Position numbers and translations under genes: made by a program. 64,000 nt of DNA from Polyangiaceae bacterium (GTDB taxonomy: Bacteria > Myxococcota_A > Polyangia > Polyangiales > Polyangiaceae): NCBI GenBank assembly GCA_015075635.1, contig JABTUA010000002.1, positions 2,980,708-3,044,707 on the forward strand. Reading direction: 5' to 3'. Below the pieces are notes generated by a model, which had not been told where the DNA came from, ran no database searches, and was given only the letters and a program-made list of their open reading frames with translations. Below are positions 10,057-17,805 of this stretch, in pieces. The stretch's first letter is position 1, and each line of letters begins with the position of its first letter.

Positions 10057-12228
10057 TCAGCGGGAGCGGCGGCGGCGGAGCCCGAGGCCGAGCACCAGCG
10101 CGCCGAGCGCCGCGAGCGCTCCGCGCGAGCGCGATTGCCCCGGCAGCGCGCAGCCGCAGCCACCGTCGTCGTCGCTGTCGGCAGGCGCGGCGGTTGCCGG
10201 CGGAGGCGGCGGGATCTCGCCGCAGACGCCGGGCGCGGCCGTGGTGCTGGAGCACGACTCGCCCGTGGGGCAGCCGTTGCCACCTTCGCCGCGACAGCCG
10301 TCCACGCACTTGTCGTTCTCGCAGATGCGTCCGCTCTGGGCTCCGCCGCAGTCGTCGTCGGTGTCGCAGCCGCACACGGGCTCGGGGTTCACCAGGCAGA
10401 CGGGGCCGTTCGGGTCGTTCTGGCACTCCGGGGCGTTCGGGCCGGGAGTGCAGGCCGCGCACTTGCCGCCCACGCAGACCGGCGCGCTCGACGGACACTT
10501 GCTGGTGTTGCCAGCGGAGCACTCGCCGCAACTGCCGTCCGGCTGGCAAGCGGGGAAGTTGGGATCGGTGCAGTGCTCGTCGCTGGAGCAGGGCTGGCAG
10601 GTGTGCGTCGAGAGCTCGCAGAACGGCTTGTTCGCCGGACAGTCCAGGTTCGAGCCGCACTCGTCCACGGTGACGGTCGTCGGCTGCGCGCCCGGCGTGA
10701 GCGGATCGCCGTCAGAGAGCCACGTCTTCTTCGCGCCGCCCTTGAGCCCGGAGGCGGTCACGCTGCCCTGGTTCGGGATCGACTCGCCGATGCCGGCCTT
10801 GACCTTGACGCGGAAACGGATCTCGAAGCCTTCGCCGACCGCGAGCTTGCCGCCCTTCAGCGCGTCGGCCCCGGCGCCCAGCCGCACCCGCAGGGTGCGC
10901 GTCGCCGCGTCGTATTCGCCGCGGTCGTCGCCGGCGGCGTGCGAGAGCGGGATGACGACGCCGTTCTCGACGCTCTGGAGGCTCGCCGGGACGAGCTCGA
11001 GGCGCTGATCGAGCACGTCTTCCCAGACCGTGCCTACCGCCGCGTCGTTACCGGAGTTCGTCGAGGTCAGCACGTACTCGACCTGGTCGTTCTCGAGCAG
11101 CACGCCGCCGTCGAGGTCCGTCGCGACCTTGTCGAAGTCCGGGAAATCCGGGGAGAGATTGGTGATCGAGGTGACGAAGCCGCCGAGCAGGAACTTGTCC
11201 TCCGCGGACTCCGCCGAGAGCTTCGCGCTCTTGTCGCCGGCCTTGACCAGGCTCGTGACGTCCACGGTGTCGAGGTCGTAGCCGCCCATCGTGCCGGGCG
11301 CGCCGGAGAGCTTCGGCACGTCGCTCGCCCCGCTCACGGCCTTGCCCAGGAAGCTGCGCGAGCCGTTGAAGAAGTTGTCCTTCGGGTTGCCCGTGCTGGT
11401 GAGGTGCTGGCCGTTGAACAGCAGCTTGTCGCCGGAGTAGACGGTGTCGCCCTCGTAGGTGAAGGCCGTCATGCGCGCGGTGTAGCCGGACGGGACCAAG
11501 AATCCGGAGAGCGTCACCGCCGCTGCTCCGAGCCCGAACTCCGGAGCGACGTGGGTGAAGCCGTCGAAGAGCGCCAGGTTCCTGAGCTCGTCGCCGGTGC
11601 GCTGGTAGAACACCACCAGAGTCCAGGCCGAGAACGCCAGGTGGGCGTCGGCGTTCGCCATCTCGATGGCGTCCACGTCGGTCACGCGGAAGTCCGGCGC
11701 CGTCCACTGCGACACCAGCTGGGTCACGTCGGCGGTGGACTGGTAGTAGTACCAGTCCGGGTGTTGGGTAAAGCCGTAGAAGGTGGTCCAAGAGTCGTCG
11801 GCGGTGATCACCGTCGGCACGCCGCCCGCGTGATCGACGGTGACCGTGGTGTCGGCCTTCGTGCCCGAGTGCAGCGCGCCCCAGTAGAGGCGCGCGTACT
11901 GCACTTTGGCACCAGCGGGCAGCTCGAGCGTGGCGCTGGTGCGCGCCTTGTTCGGCAGGATGGCGTTGCTCGCGACGTTGTCGCGCCAGTAGAGATCGGG
12001 CGCCGTGTCCGCCACGTTCGCCACGCCGCTGCACGAGACCTTCGCGCCCGCCGGCGCCGCCGGCATCCCTGCCGCGCAGTCGAAGGCCAGGGTCGAGCCG
12101 ATGACCACCGCGTCGCCCTGCAGATCCGCCTGGTGGCGCAGCTTGGGCGGGTGCTCGGGGGTGGCGGCAGCGGCGACGGGGGCCGCGGTCAGGAAAGCCA
12201 GGATCGAAGCGATGCGGGCGCGGAACAT
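10057..12228 (-). CDS. Secreted protein with DUF11-like repeat, Cys-rich region and MYXO-CTERM-like anchor
   Basis: A 723-residue exported protein. ATG at 12228 is preceded by GGAGG and starts a clear signal peptide (about residues 1-22, ending AAAAT). The body (about 40-400) holds beta-rich sequence typical of cell-surface proteins with YARLYWGALH and FYGFTQHPDW motifs. A DUF11-like domain follows (about 360-480), then a Cys-rich run (about 490-650) of spaced CxxxxxCP units resembling those of myxobacterial surface proteins. The last 35 residues comprise Gly-Cys-Gly-Cys, a hydrophobic helix (GALAALGALVLGLGL) and Arg-rich RRRRSR. This matches the MYXO-CTERM sorting layout, in which the protein is cleaved and anchored at the outer surface. 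Longer in-frame upstream sequence exists but lacks a signal peptide. Confidence 0.85.
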   Translation of the reverse strand: MFRARIASILAFLTAAPVAAAATPEHPPKLRHQADLQGDAVVIGSTLAFDCAAGMPAAPAGAKVSCSGVANVADTAPDLYWRDNVASNAILPNKARTSATLELPAGAKVQYARLYWGALHSGTKADTTVTVDHAGGVPTVITADDSWTTFYGFTQHPDWYYYQSTADVTQLVSQWTAPDFRVTDVDAIEMANADAHLAFSAWTLVVFYQRTGDELRNLALFDGFTHVAPEFGLGAAAVTLSGFLVPSGYTARMTAFTYEGDTVYSGDKLLFNGQHLTSTGNPKDNFFNGSRSFLGKAVSGASDVPKLSGAPGTMGGYDLDTVDVTSLVKAGDKSAKLSAESAEDKFLLGGFVTSITNLSPDFPDFDKVATDLDGGVLLENDQVEYVLTSTNSGNDAAVGTVWEDVLDQRLELVPASLQSVENGVVIPLSHAAGDDRGEYDAATRTLRVRLGAGADALKGGKLAVGEGFEIRFRVKVKAGIGESIPNQGSVTASGLKGGAKKTWLSDGDPLTPGAQPTTVTVDECGSNLDCPANKPFCELSTHTCQPCSSDEHCTDPNFPACQPDGSCGECSAGNTSKCPSSAPVCVGGKCAACTPGPNAPECQNDPNGPVCLVNPEPVCGCDTDDDCGGAQSGRICENDKCVDGCRGEGGNGCPTGESCSSTTAAPGVCGEIPPPPPATAAPADSDDDGGCGCALPGQSRSRGALAALGALVLGLGLRRRRSR

Positions 12229-12385
12229 GGGGTCCTCCGCCCAGCCGTGTAGCAAGCTGTGTGCCGATGTAGGTGTACGGGGCACACCCAGAAAAACCCC
12301 GAGTATTTCACCGCTCGGGGGTGGCGACGCGCCAGGCGCCGGTGGCGATCGCCAACCGCGGGTTGGCAACGCGGGGGTGCGCTCT

Positions 12386-12475
12386 CGACCCGCACCCGCA
12401 CCCGCACCCGCGCCCGGACCCGGGCGTTGGGCGGGCAGATTCGGGTGCGGGCGGGGGTGCGGGTGCGGGGTCGGC
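12386..12475. repeat. Long GC-rich imperfect inverted repeat between two minus-strand genes
   Basis: The left arm (12387-12418) consists of repeated ACCCGC units. The right arm (12441-12475) is their complement, with GGTGCGG units. Transcribed from either strand, it would fold into a very stable hairpin with a loop of about 22 bases. It lies between the end of the four-helix-bundle remnant (12496) and the start of the MYXO-CTERM gene (12228), so it may stop transcription or stabilise RNA ends. There is no U-tract, so it is not a classical intrinsic terminator. The remaining sequence between 12229 and 12495 shows no gene. Confidence 0.6.
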
Positions 12476-12495
12476 CGACCGGAACGCGATGCCGA

Positions 12496-12726
12496 TCAGC
12501 CATCGCGCAGGGCACGGCAGAGCTTCACGAGCATCGCGACAAAACGATCGAGTAGTTGCTTGCCCTTCTCATGGGCTTCGGCCGCGATGAGCTGACGTCG
12601 CAGGCAGACGTCGAGCATGGCTGCGGACTCGGTCGCAGAGCCGATCGCCGTCGTGTAGAAACGGCTCTTGTCGGGCTTGGCGAACTTCCCTGCGCCCTCG
12701 GCGATGTTGTTGACGATCGAGGCCAT
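12496..12726 (-). pseudogene. Four-helix-bundle protein (23S rRNA intervening-sequence type), N-terminally truncated remnant
   Basis: The 76 codons from an internal ATG read MASIVNNIAEGAGK..., followed by SRFYTTAIGSATESAAMLDV. These are the family's hallmark NIAEG and SARFY-like A-x-GSxxE motifs. Full proteins of this family are about 115-130 residues and begin with a conserved helix (typically LxVWQxAxxL), which is missing here. Upstream sequence in the same frame (to about 12790) does not resemble it. I therefore read this as a truncated, probably non-functional copy. These proteins are often encoded inside 23S rRNA intervening sequences or as free-standing genes of unknown role. Confidence 0.6.
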
Positions 12727-12788
12727 CGGCCGCTCGGCGTGAGAAGCTGCGTACGGAGTTGCTGCCCGCGAGACGAGCGACAGCGCCC

Positions 12789-13049
12789 TCAGTTCCAGCC
12801 GCCGCCGCCGCAGCCGCCACCGCCCAGGCCGCAGGCCCCCGGGTTCGGCATGCCGCAGGCGCCGGAGCCGCACATCGCCTCGGCCGCGTTGGCCGCGCCG
12901 CCAGCGAAAGTGCTCGACAGGATGCGGCGCAGCGGCGCGCCCGTCTCGGGGTGCGCAGTGAGCGGCGGGTCGCTCATCTTCTGCTCGGTTTCGTAAACGC
13001 CTTGGACGGCGCCGTCGGGGCCCAGGATCTCGTATTCGTAGGTCGGCAC
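12789..13049 (-). CDS. FmdB-like small protein lacking the zinc-ribbon cysteines
   Basis: 86 residues starting MPTYEYEILGPDG, followed by KMSDPPLTAHPETGAPLRRI. The frame and spacing match the FmdB putative regulatory family, whose usual start is MPxYEYxCxxCG and whose second knuckle is CPxCG. Here both Cys pairs are replaced (the second reads HPETG), so the classical zinc site is absent. The C-terminal 30 residues are Gly-rich and carry four Cys (CGSGACG, ACGLGGGGCGGGG). Function is unknown. It sits 10 bases downstream of the methyltransferase gene on the same strand, so an operon is likely. Confidence 0.75.
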   Translation of the reverse strand: MPTYEYEILGPDGAVQGVYETEQKMSDPPLTAHPETGAPLRRILSSTFAGGAANAAEAMCGSGACGMPNPGACGLGGGGCGGGGWN

Positions 13050-13058
13050 CCGAGAGGT

Positions 13059-13742
13059 CTAGCGCTTCGTCCCGCCGAGCACCAGCGCCGGCGTGCCGGA
13101 GATGCGGCGCACCTCGCTCGCCTCGAGGGGCAGCGCGCCGACGAGCTCCCGCGCGTCGTCGAGATCGATGGCCTGGCCCGCGACCCAGGTGCGGAACGCA
13201 GCCAGCGCGGGCACGCGCAGGAGCGCAGGCAGGCGCCAGCGCGCGACGAAGTCCCGCGCGTCGTCCAGCCGGCAGCCGCGATCGGCCTCGAACACGAACA
13301 GCCGACCTCCTGGCACCAGCACGCGCGCGCACTCTGCGAGTCCCTTCGCCTGGTCCGGCCAGTGCTTGATGCTGGCGACGCTCGTCACCACGTCGAAGCT
13401 CGCGTCGCCGAAGGGTTGCTCGAGGGCGGAACCCTGGACGAAGCGAACGCGCCCACCGAGCCCGCGCTCGCACGCGCGGGCAGACGCCCGCGCCACCTGA
13501 TCCGGCGAGAGATCGAGGCCGGTCACCTGGGCCTCCGGTCGCCGCGCGGCGATCTCCAGCGCCAGCTGGCCCCCGCCCGAGCCGACGTCGAGCACCCGCG
13601 CGCGCTCCGGGATCTCGCGGGCCAGCTCGTCGGCGATGCGCTCGCCCATGGCCAGCACCGCGGGCGCGATCACCCGATCGTAGACGAAGGTCTCGAACGC
13701 CGAATAGGGCGCCGCGATGTCCTCGAGCACCGGGCGCGCCAT
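13059..13742 (-). CDS. Class I SAM-dependent methyltransferase
   Basis: 227 residues with the Rossmann-type methyltransferase core. Motif I is VLDVGSGGGQLALEIA (residues about 49-64), the acidic end of beta-2 is TGLDLSPDQV, motif II/III is ASFDVVTSVASIKHW, and motif post-III is LVPGGRLFVFE. This matches the Methyltransf_11/25 group that methylates small molecules, often quinone or lipid-like acceptors; the acceptor cannot be named. ATG at 13742 lies 4 bases from the upstream lipoprotein stop (13747), so the lipoprotein, methyltransferase and FmdB-like genes form a tight cluster. The C-terminus (ALVLGGTKR) is complete. Confidence 0.85.
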   Translation of the reverse strand: MARPVLEDIAAPYSAFETFVYDRVIAPAVLAMGERIADELAREIPERARVLDVGSGGGQLALEIAARRPEAQVTGLDLSPDQVARASARACERGLGGRVRFVQGSALEQPFGDASFDVVTSVASIKHWPDQAKGLAECARVLVPGGRLFVFEADRGCRLDDARDFVARWRLPALLRVPALAAFRTWVAGQAIDLDDARELVGALPLEASEVRRISGTPALVLGGTKR

Positions 13743-13746
13743 CGGC

Positions 13747-14406
13747 TCATTCCGGCGGGGCGATCAGCGGCCGCGGCTCGCCTTTGCCGACGACCATGGT
13801 CACGCTGAAGAACTTCTTCAGCGGCCGGCGCGACTTGGCGTCCGCCCCGATACCCCAGAGCCCCACCTGAAGCGCGACCTTGTCGCCGGCTACGAGCGGC
13901 TTCGGACCCGCCTTGTCGGGCCATTTGCGCTCCAGCGTCGCCAGCGTGCCCGGCGTGACGAAGTCCTCGTCCTCGCCGTCGCGGGTGTCGGTGGTCTCCT
14001 CGACCTTGCCGCCCTTGCGGGTGATCTTGGCGGCGATGGCCAGCGCGCCGCTCTTGGGCTTCAGGAGCGAATGCATCGCGTCGTCCTGAGCTTCGCCTTC
14101 GACCTGGAGCTCGATGCCCCAGCCCCCGCCGAGCTTGGCAGCCTTGGCGCTGGGCTTGAAGCGCACGCCTTCGACCAAGACCTCGAGCTTGCCGCCGGCC
14201 ATCACGTACTTGACCTCCCGCGGTCCGGTGCCCGGAGGTGGCTCGGCAGGCTCGGCCGGAGCGGGCTCGCTGGCGCTCGGCGCCGGCTCGGCGCTCGCCG
14301 CAGGCACCGGCTGGGCAGCGGCCGGCGGCGGCGCAGGGGACTCCGGCGGCGGGCTGGGCGTGCCGCAAGCCACCAGCAGCACCGAGATCGAAACCAAGCT
14401 CTTCAT
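13747..14406 (-). CDS. Putative lipoprotein with Pro/Ala-rich linker
   Basis: 219 residues. The start ATG at 14406 shares a base with the TGA of the M20 hydrolase gene (TGATG) and has GGAGG upstream, so it is translationally coupled. The signal peptide MKSLVSISVLLVAC is followed directly by the lipidated Cys and a 45-residue Pro/Ala/Ser/Glu-rich linker. The C-terminal 150 residues are a beta-rich domain with no recognised family (VLVEGVRFKP, GGGWGIELQVEG, KKFFSVTMVVGKGEP). The location should be inner or outer membrane, periplasmic side. Function is not predictable. Confidence 0.8.
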   Translation of the reverse strand: MKSLVSISVLLVACGTPSPPPESPAPPPAAAQPVPAASAEPAPSASEPAPAEPAEPPPGTGPREVKYVMAGGKLEVLVEGVRFKPSAKAAKLGGGWGIELQVEGEAQDDAMHSLLKPKSGALAIAAKITRKGGKVEETTDTRDGEDEDFVTPGTLATLERKWPDKAGPKPLVAGDKVALQVGLWGIGADAKSRRPLKKFFSVTMVVGKGEPRPLIAPPE

Positions 14407-15578
14407 CACCGCGCCTCCTGCCATTCGCGTTTCACCGCACCGAGCAGGTCGGCGTCTTCCAGGAGGTCGAGCGCGGTGCGCGCCATGGCCTTGGCGCCGA
14501 CCAGCATGGCCTCGAAGCCGCGCTCGCTCGCCGCGCACTGGAGGAACCGGTGCTCGTGACACAAGGACTCCCCCTCGTCGCAGATGGCGAGATAGGGGTG
14601 GATCGCCGGCACGACCTGGCTCACGTCGCCCATGTCGGTGGACCCGGCGCCGACCCGCTCGTCCGCCTCCCGGCCCTTGCGTCCGAGCTGCTCGAGCGCG
14701 GCGCCGAAGCGCCGGGCCAACGTCATGTTGTTGCTCATCTCGCGGTAGCCGGTGCGCACCGAGAGCTCCACCGTCACTCCCGCTGCCAGCGCCGCCCCGC
14801 GGGCGCAGCGCTCGACGATGGCCTGGACCCGCTCGAGCTCGGCGTGGGTCTTGGCACGCACCGAAAACTCGCACGCCGCGCGCTCGGGGATGATGTTGAC
14901 GGCCTGCCCGCCGTTGGTGACGAAGCCGTGGACCCGAACCCCGTCGCGGAAGTGCACGCGCTGCGAGTCGATCAGGCGAAAGGTCTCGAGGCACGCGGTC
15001 AGCGCGCTCGCGCCCTCCCAGGGCGCGGCGGAGGCGTGTGACGGGGTGCCGGTGAAGCGCATCTCCACCCATTTGCTCGCCAAGGCCGGGTGCGCGAGCA
15101 GGTCACGGTCGAAGGGGTGGAACATCATCGCCGCGTCCACCCCGTCGAAGGCGCCCTTCTCGATCAGGCGGATCTTCCCGGCCCCGCCCTCTTCGCCCGG
15201 CGTCCCGATGATCTCCACCGTGCCGGGCAGCTCGGGCCCCAGGCGCGCCAGCGCCACGAACGCGCCGACGGCCCCGCCCGCGATCAGGTTGTGCCCGCAG
15301 GCGTGGCCGATCTCCGGCAGCGCGTCGTACTCCGCCAGGATCGCCACGCGCGGACCCTGCCCGTTGCCAGCGCGCGCGCGGAACGCGGTGGGGTAGCCCG
15401 CGAGCGAGCGCTCGACCTCCACTTCCGCGAGCTGCTCCAAGGCTTCGCTGATCCAGGCAGCGGCGCGGTGCTCCTCCCAGCGCAGCTCGGGATTTTCGTG
15501 CAAGCGGCGCGAGAGCGCGACCAGCGGAGCACGGAGCTCTTCCACGGAGCGGTCGACGAGCGCGCGGTCGAAGGACAT
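14406..15578 (-). CDS. M20 family metallo-amidohydrolase (AbgB/PM20D2-like)
   Basis: 390 residues. Metal-binding and catalytic motifs of the M20 amidohydrolase clan are visible: RRLHENPEL near the N-terminus, AEYDALPEIGHACGHN (His/Cys/His metal ligands), GTPGEEGGAGK (catalytic Glu pair), MMFHPFD, and STDMGDVS near the C-terminus, which is characteristic of the AbgA/AbgB and PM20D2 branch. These enzymes cleave amide bonds of N-acylated amino acids, p-aminobenzoyl-glutamate or related dipeptides in the cytoplasm. The exact substrate is uncertain. It is the first gene of the cluster with the lipoprotein and methyltransferase, and lies divergent from the ApbE gene with about 50 bases between the starts. 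Confidence 0.88.
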   Translation of the reverse strand: MSFDRALVDRSVEELRAPLVALSRRLHENPELRWEEHRAAAWISEALEQLAEVEVERSLAGYPTAFRARAGNGQGPRVAILAEYDALPEIGHACGHNLIAGGAVGAFVALARLGPELPGTVEIIGTPGEEGGAGKIRLIEKGAFDGVDAAMMFHPFDRDLLAHPALASKWVEMRFTGTPSHASAAPWEGASALTACLETFRLIDSQRVHFRDGVRVHGFVTNGGQAVNIIPERAACEFSVRAKTHAELERVQAIVERCARGAALAAGVTVELSVRTGYREMSNNMTLARRFGAALEQLGRKGREADERVGAGSTDMGDVSQVVPAIHPYLAICDEGESLCHEHRFLQCAASERGFEAMLVGAKAMARTALDLLEDADLLGAVKREWQEAR

Positions 15579-15631
15579 GGGGCAAGAAGAAATACCACGC
15601 GCCCGTGAGAAATTGTCGCAGGATAGCGCGC

Positions 15632-16750
15632 GTGAATCGCACGGCTTTCACGCTCCTCGGAGGGCTGCTCTGCACCAGCGCGTGCGAGCGGCCGGACGCC
15701 CAGCGCGCCGCGACGCCCACGGACGCCGCGAAAGCCCCGAGCGCCGAGCCCGCCCCGCCCAGCGCCCCGACGCCCGCGCCCCCACCGGTCAAGCTCGACG
15801 TGGCCGAAAAGGCCATGGGCACCGAAGTGCGCATCATCGCCTTCTCCAGCGCGAGCGCGCCGGAAGCCAAGGCCCGCGCCGCCATCGACCAGGCGATGGC
15901 GGAGATCCGCCGCCTGGAAGACGTGATGACCACCTGGCGTCCGAGCGAGCTCCAGCGCCTGAACGACGAGTCCGGCGAGTGGGTGGCGGTCGGCGCGGAC
16001 TCGCTCGACGTGCTCGACAAGAGCATCTGGGCCGGCAAGACCTCGAAGGGGACCTTCGACATCACCTTCGCTTCGATGAACGACGTCTGGAAGTTCGGCG
16101 ACGCCGCCGACCCCGAGCCGAAGCTACCCGCCAAGGCCGAGATCGAGAAGCGGAGGAAGCTGGTCGACTATCGCAAGATCGAGCTCGACCGCGAGGGCAA
16201 GAAGGCGCGCATCGGCAAGGGCCAGCGCATCGACGTCGGCGGCATCGCCAAGGGCTACGCCGTGGACGCGGCGGCGCGCGTGCTTCGCGCGGCGGGCGTG
16301 AGCGACTTCCTGGTGCAGGCCGGCGGTGATCTATTCGGCTCCGGCAAGAAGCCTGACGGCTCCCCTTGGGTCAGTGGCATCCGCGATCCACGGGGCTCCG
16401 CCACCACCTTCTTCGCCACCATCGAGCTCGAGAACCACGCCTTCTCGACCGCGGGTGACTACGCCCGCTCCTTCGTCAAGGACGGCAAACGCTACCACCA
16501 CATCATCGATCCCCGCACCGGCTGGCCGGCGACCGCGTGCCGCAGCGTGACCATCTGGGCGGGCGACGCCTTCACCGCCGACGCCGTGGACGACGCGGTC
16601 TTCATCCTGGGCCCGAAGGAGGGCCTCGAGCTGGTCGAGTCCCTGCCGGACGTGGGCGCCGTGATCGTGGACGCGGAGAACGAGGTCCACGTCAGCAAGC
16701 GCCTCGAGGGCAAGGTGAAGATCACGCGTCCGCCCACGGACGCGCCGTGA
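15632..16750 (+). CDS. apbE: FAD:protein FMN transferase (ApbE), lipoprotein
   Basis: 372 residues from GTG at 15632. This start gives MNRTAFTLLGGLLCTSAC, a lipoprotein signal, with AGGA about 8 bases upstream; an in-frame GTG at 15605 is possible. ApbE motifs are present: AMGTEVRIIAF, TWRPSELQRLND, GTFDITF, the signature IDVGGIAKGYAVD, AGGDLFGSG, FSTAGDYARSF, and HHIIDPRTGWPA. The C-terminal ADAVDDAVFILG corresponds to the Mg-binding ADALATA-type site. The enzyme attaches FMN covalently to Thr of redox proteins such as Rnf/Nqr subunits outside the cytoplasmic membrane. No flavoprotein target is encoded nearby. Confidence 0.92.
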   Translation: MNRTAFTLLGGLLCTSACERPDAQRAATPTDAAKAPSAEPAPPSAPTPAPPPVKLDVAEKAMGTEVRIIAFSSASAPEAKARAAIDQAMAEIRRLEDVMTTWRPSELQRLNDESGEWVAVGADSLDVLDKSIWAGKTSKGTFDITFASMNDVWKFGDAADPEPKLPAKAEIEKRRKLVDYRKIELDREGKKARIGKGQRIDVGGIAKGYAVDAAARVLRAAGVSDFLVQAGGDLFGSGKKPDGSPWVSGIRDPRGSATTFFATIELENHAFSTAGDYARSFVKDGKRYHHIIDPRTGWPATACRSVTIWAGDAFTADAVDDAVFILGPKEGLELVESLPDVGAVIVDAENEVHVSKRLEGKVKITRPPTDAP

Positions 16751-16875
16751 GGGGGAGCCGGACACGCTGAACGGTCGAGGGCAGCCGAGCGGCGCGGCGC
16801 TTTGCGTCGATCTCCCGAAGAGTGCATGCTTGGCGCCGCCGCACCGTCTGACGCGAGCTGCGCCGGAGTAAACCG

Positions 16876-17352
16876 ATGACTCGATCCACGTTTCACCTGT
16901 TCCAGGTCGCGATCTCGGGCCTGCTCTGGACCCTCCTCGCCCAGGCGGGCGAGCCCTGCCCAGAGGGGTACGCGCCGGACGCGCAGGGAAAGTGCACGGC
17001 CTGCGCCGCCGGCTACGTCAAGAACGCGAAGACGGGCGCCTGCAAGAAGCCACCGAGCTGCCCGACCGGCCAGGTGCTGGTCGTCGACAAATGCTTCCCG
17101 GCCTGCACCACCGGCTACGCCCACGACTCCAGCGGCAAGTGCACCCTCTGCGCCGACGGCTTCATCAAGGACCAGAAGTCCGGCGCCTGCAAGAAGCCGC
17201 CGACCTGCACGCCGCCTCAGGTCCTCGTCGTCGACAAGTGCTTCCCGCCCTGCACCGCCGGCTACGCCCACGATTCCAGCGGCAAATGCACCCTCTGCGC
17301 CGACGGCTACCTCAAGGACAAGTCAGGCGCCTGCAAGAAGCCCGCGGGCTGA
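16876..17352 (+). CDS. Secreted Cys-rich tandem-repeat protein
   Basis: 158 residues. ATG at 16876 is preceded by CGGAG. An N-terminal hydrophobic signal (about 1-25) ends in AQAGEPCP. The mature protein is about three copies of a 45-residue unit: C-P/T-x-GxAxDxxGKCTxCAxGYxKDxKxGACKKPPxC, then PxQVLVVDKCFP. The second and third copies are nearly identical, showing recent duplication. The Cys spacing suggests an EGF/keratin-associated-like disulphide-knotted surface protein. No enzymatic motif is present and function is unknown. It stands alone between ApbE and a small cytoplasmic protein. Confidence 0.8.
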   Translation: MTRSTFHLFQVAISGLLWTLLAQAGEPCPEGYAPDAQGKCTACAAGYVKNAKTGACKKPPSCPTGQVLVVDKCFPACTTGYAHDSSGKCTLCADGFIKDQKSGACKKPPTCTPPQVLVVDKCFPPCTAGYAHDSSGKCTLCADGYLKDKSGACKKPAG

Positions 17353-17430
17353 GCTCGGAGTCCCCGGACCCCACTAACTCGCCTCGGCTGGAGCGGGCCC
17401 GATACCATTGTCGTCGGGAGTAGAAGCGAC

Positions 17431-17790
17431 ATGAGAGAACGGAGATCCCAGCGCTCGGGCGAGCGCGGGCAGGCGTTGGCCTACCAGCTCGAGGCCTGTG
17501 TTCGGCGCGCCGGAGCGAAGTTCATGGTGCTCGCGGACGCCGGCGGGCTGGTTCTGGCCAGCTCGGCTGGGGATCCGGCCGAGTGCGAGGAGGCGGCGGC
17601 CCGCTTGGCCGCCCTGGACCTGTGCGACGCCTCGGTCGGCGAGGTGTGGCGCGCGGACCGCTCCATTTCGGGGCTGTGCTTCACGGCCATGGGGCAGCGC
17701 CTGTTGATCGGCATCGGCGGGCCGAGCGTGGAGGGTGCGCTGCCCGAGGTCCGGCGCGCCATCGAGGGCGCTCAGCGCATCTTGGCCTGA
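17431..17790 (+). CDS. Small hypothetical protein, possible roadblock/LC7-like fold
   Basis: 119 residues, no signal peptide. An N-terminal basic stretch (RERRSQRSGERGQ) is followed by an alternating helix-strand pattern: GAKFMVLADAGGLVLASSAGDP, then a helix EEAAARLAALDL, then ISGLCFTAMGQRLLIGIGG and a final helix. The order of strand, DxxGLVLAS, helix and two strands recalls Roadblock/LC7 or profilin-like sensor domains, which in myxobacteria often pair with small GTPases. No GTPase gene is adjacent, so this is only a suggestion. Confidence 0.6.
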   Translation: MRERRSQRSGERGQALAYQLEACVRRAGAKFMVLADAGGLVLASSAGDPAECEEAAARLAALDLCDASVGEVWRADRSISGLCFTAMGQRLLIGIGGPSVEGALPEVRRAIEGAQRILA

Positions 17791-17805
17791 GGCGGCGCCG
17801 GCGGC

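Noticed and set aside
12386..12475. Intrinsic terminator of the four-helix-bundle gene
   Set aside because: The hairpin is long and repetitive and no U-tract follows on the minus strand; kept as an inverted repeat only.
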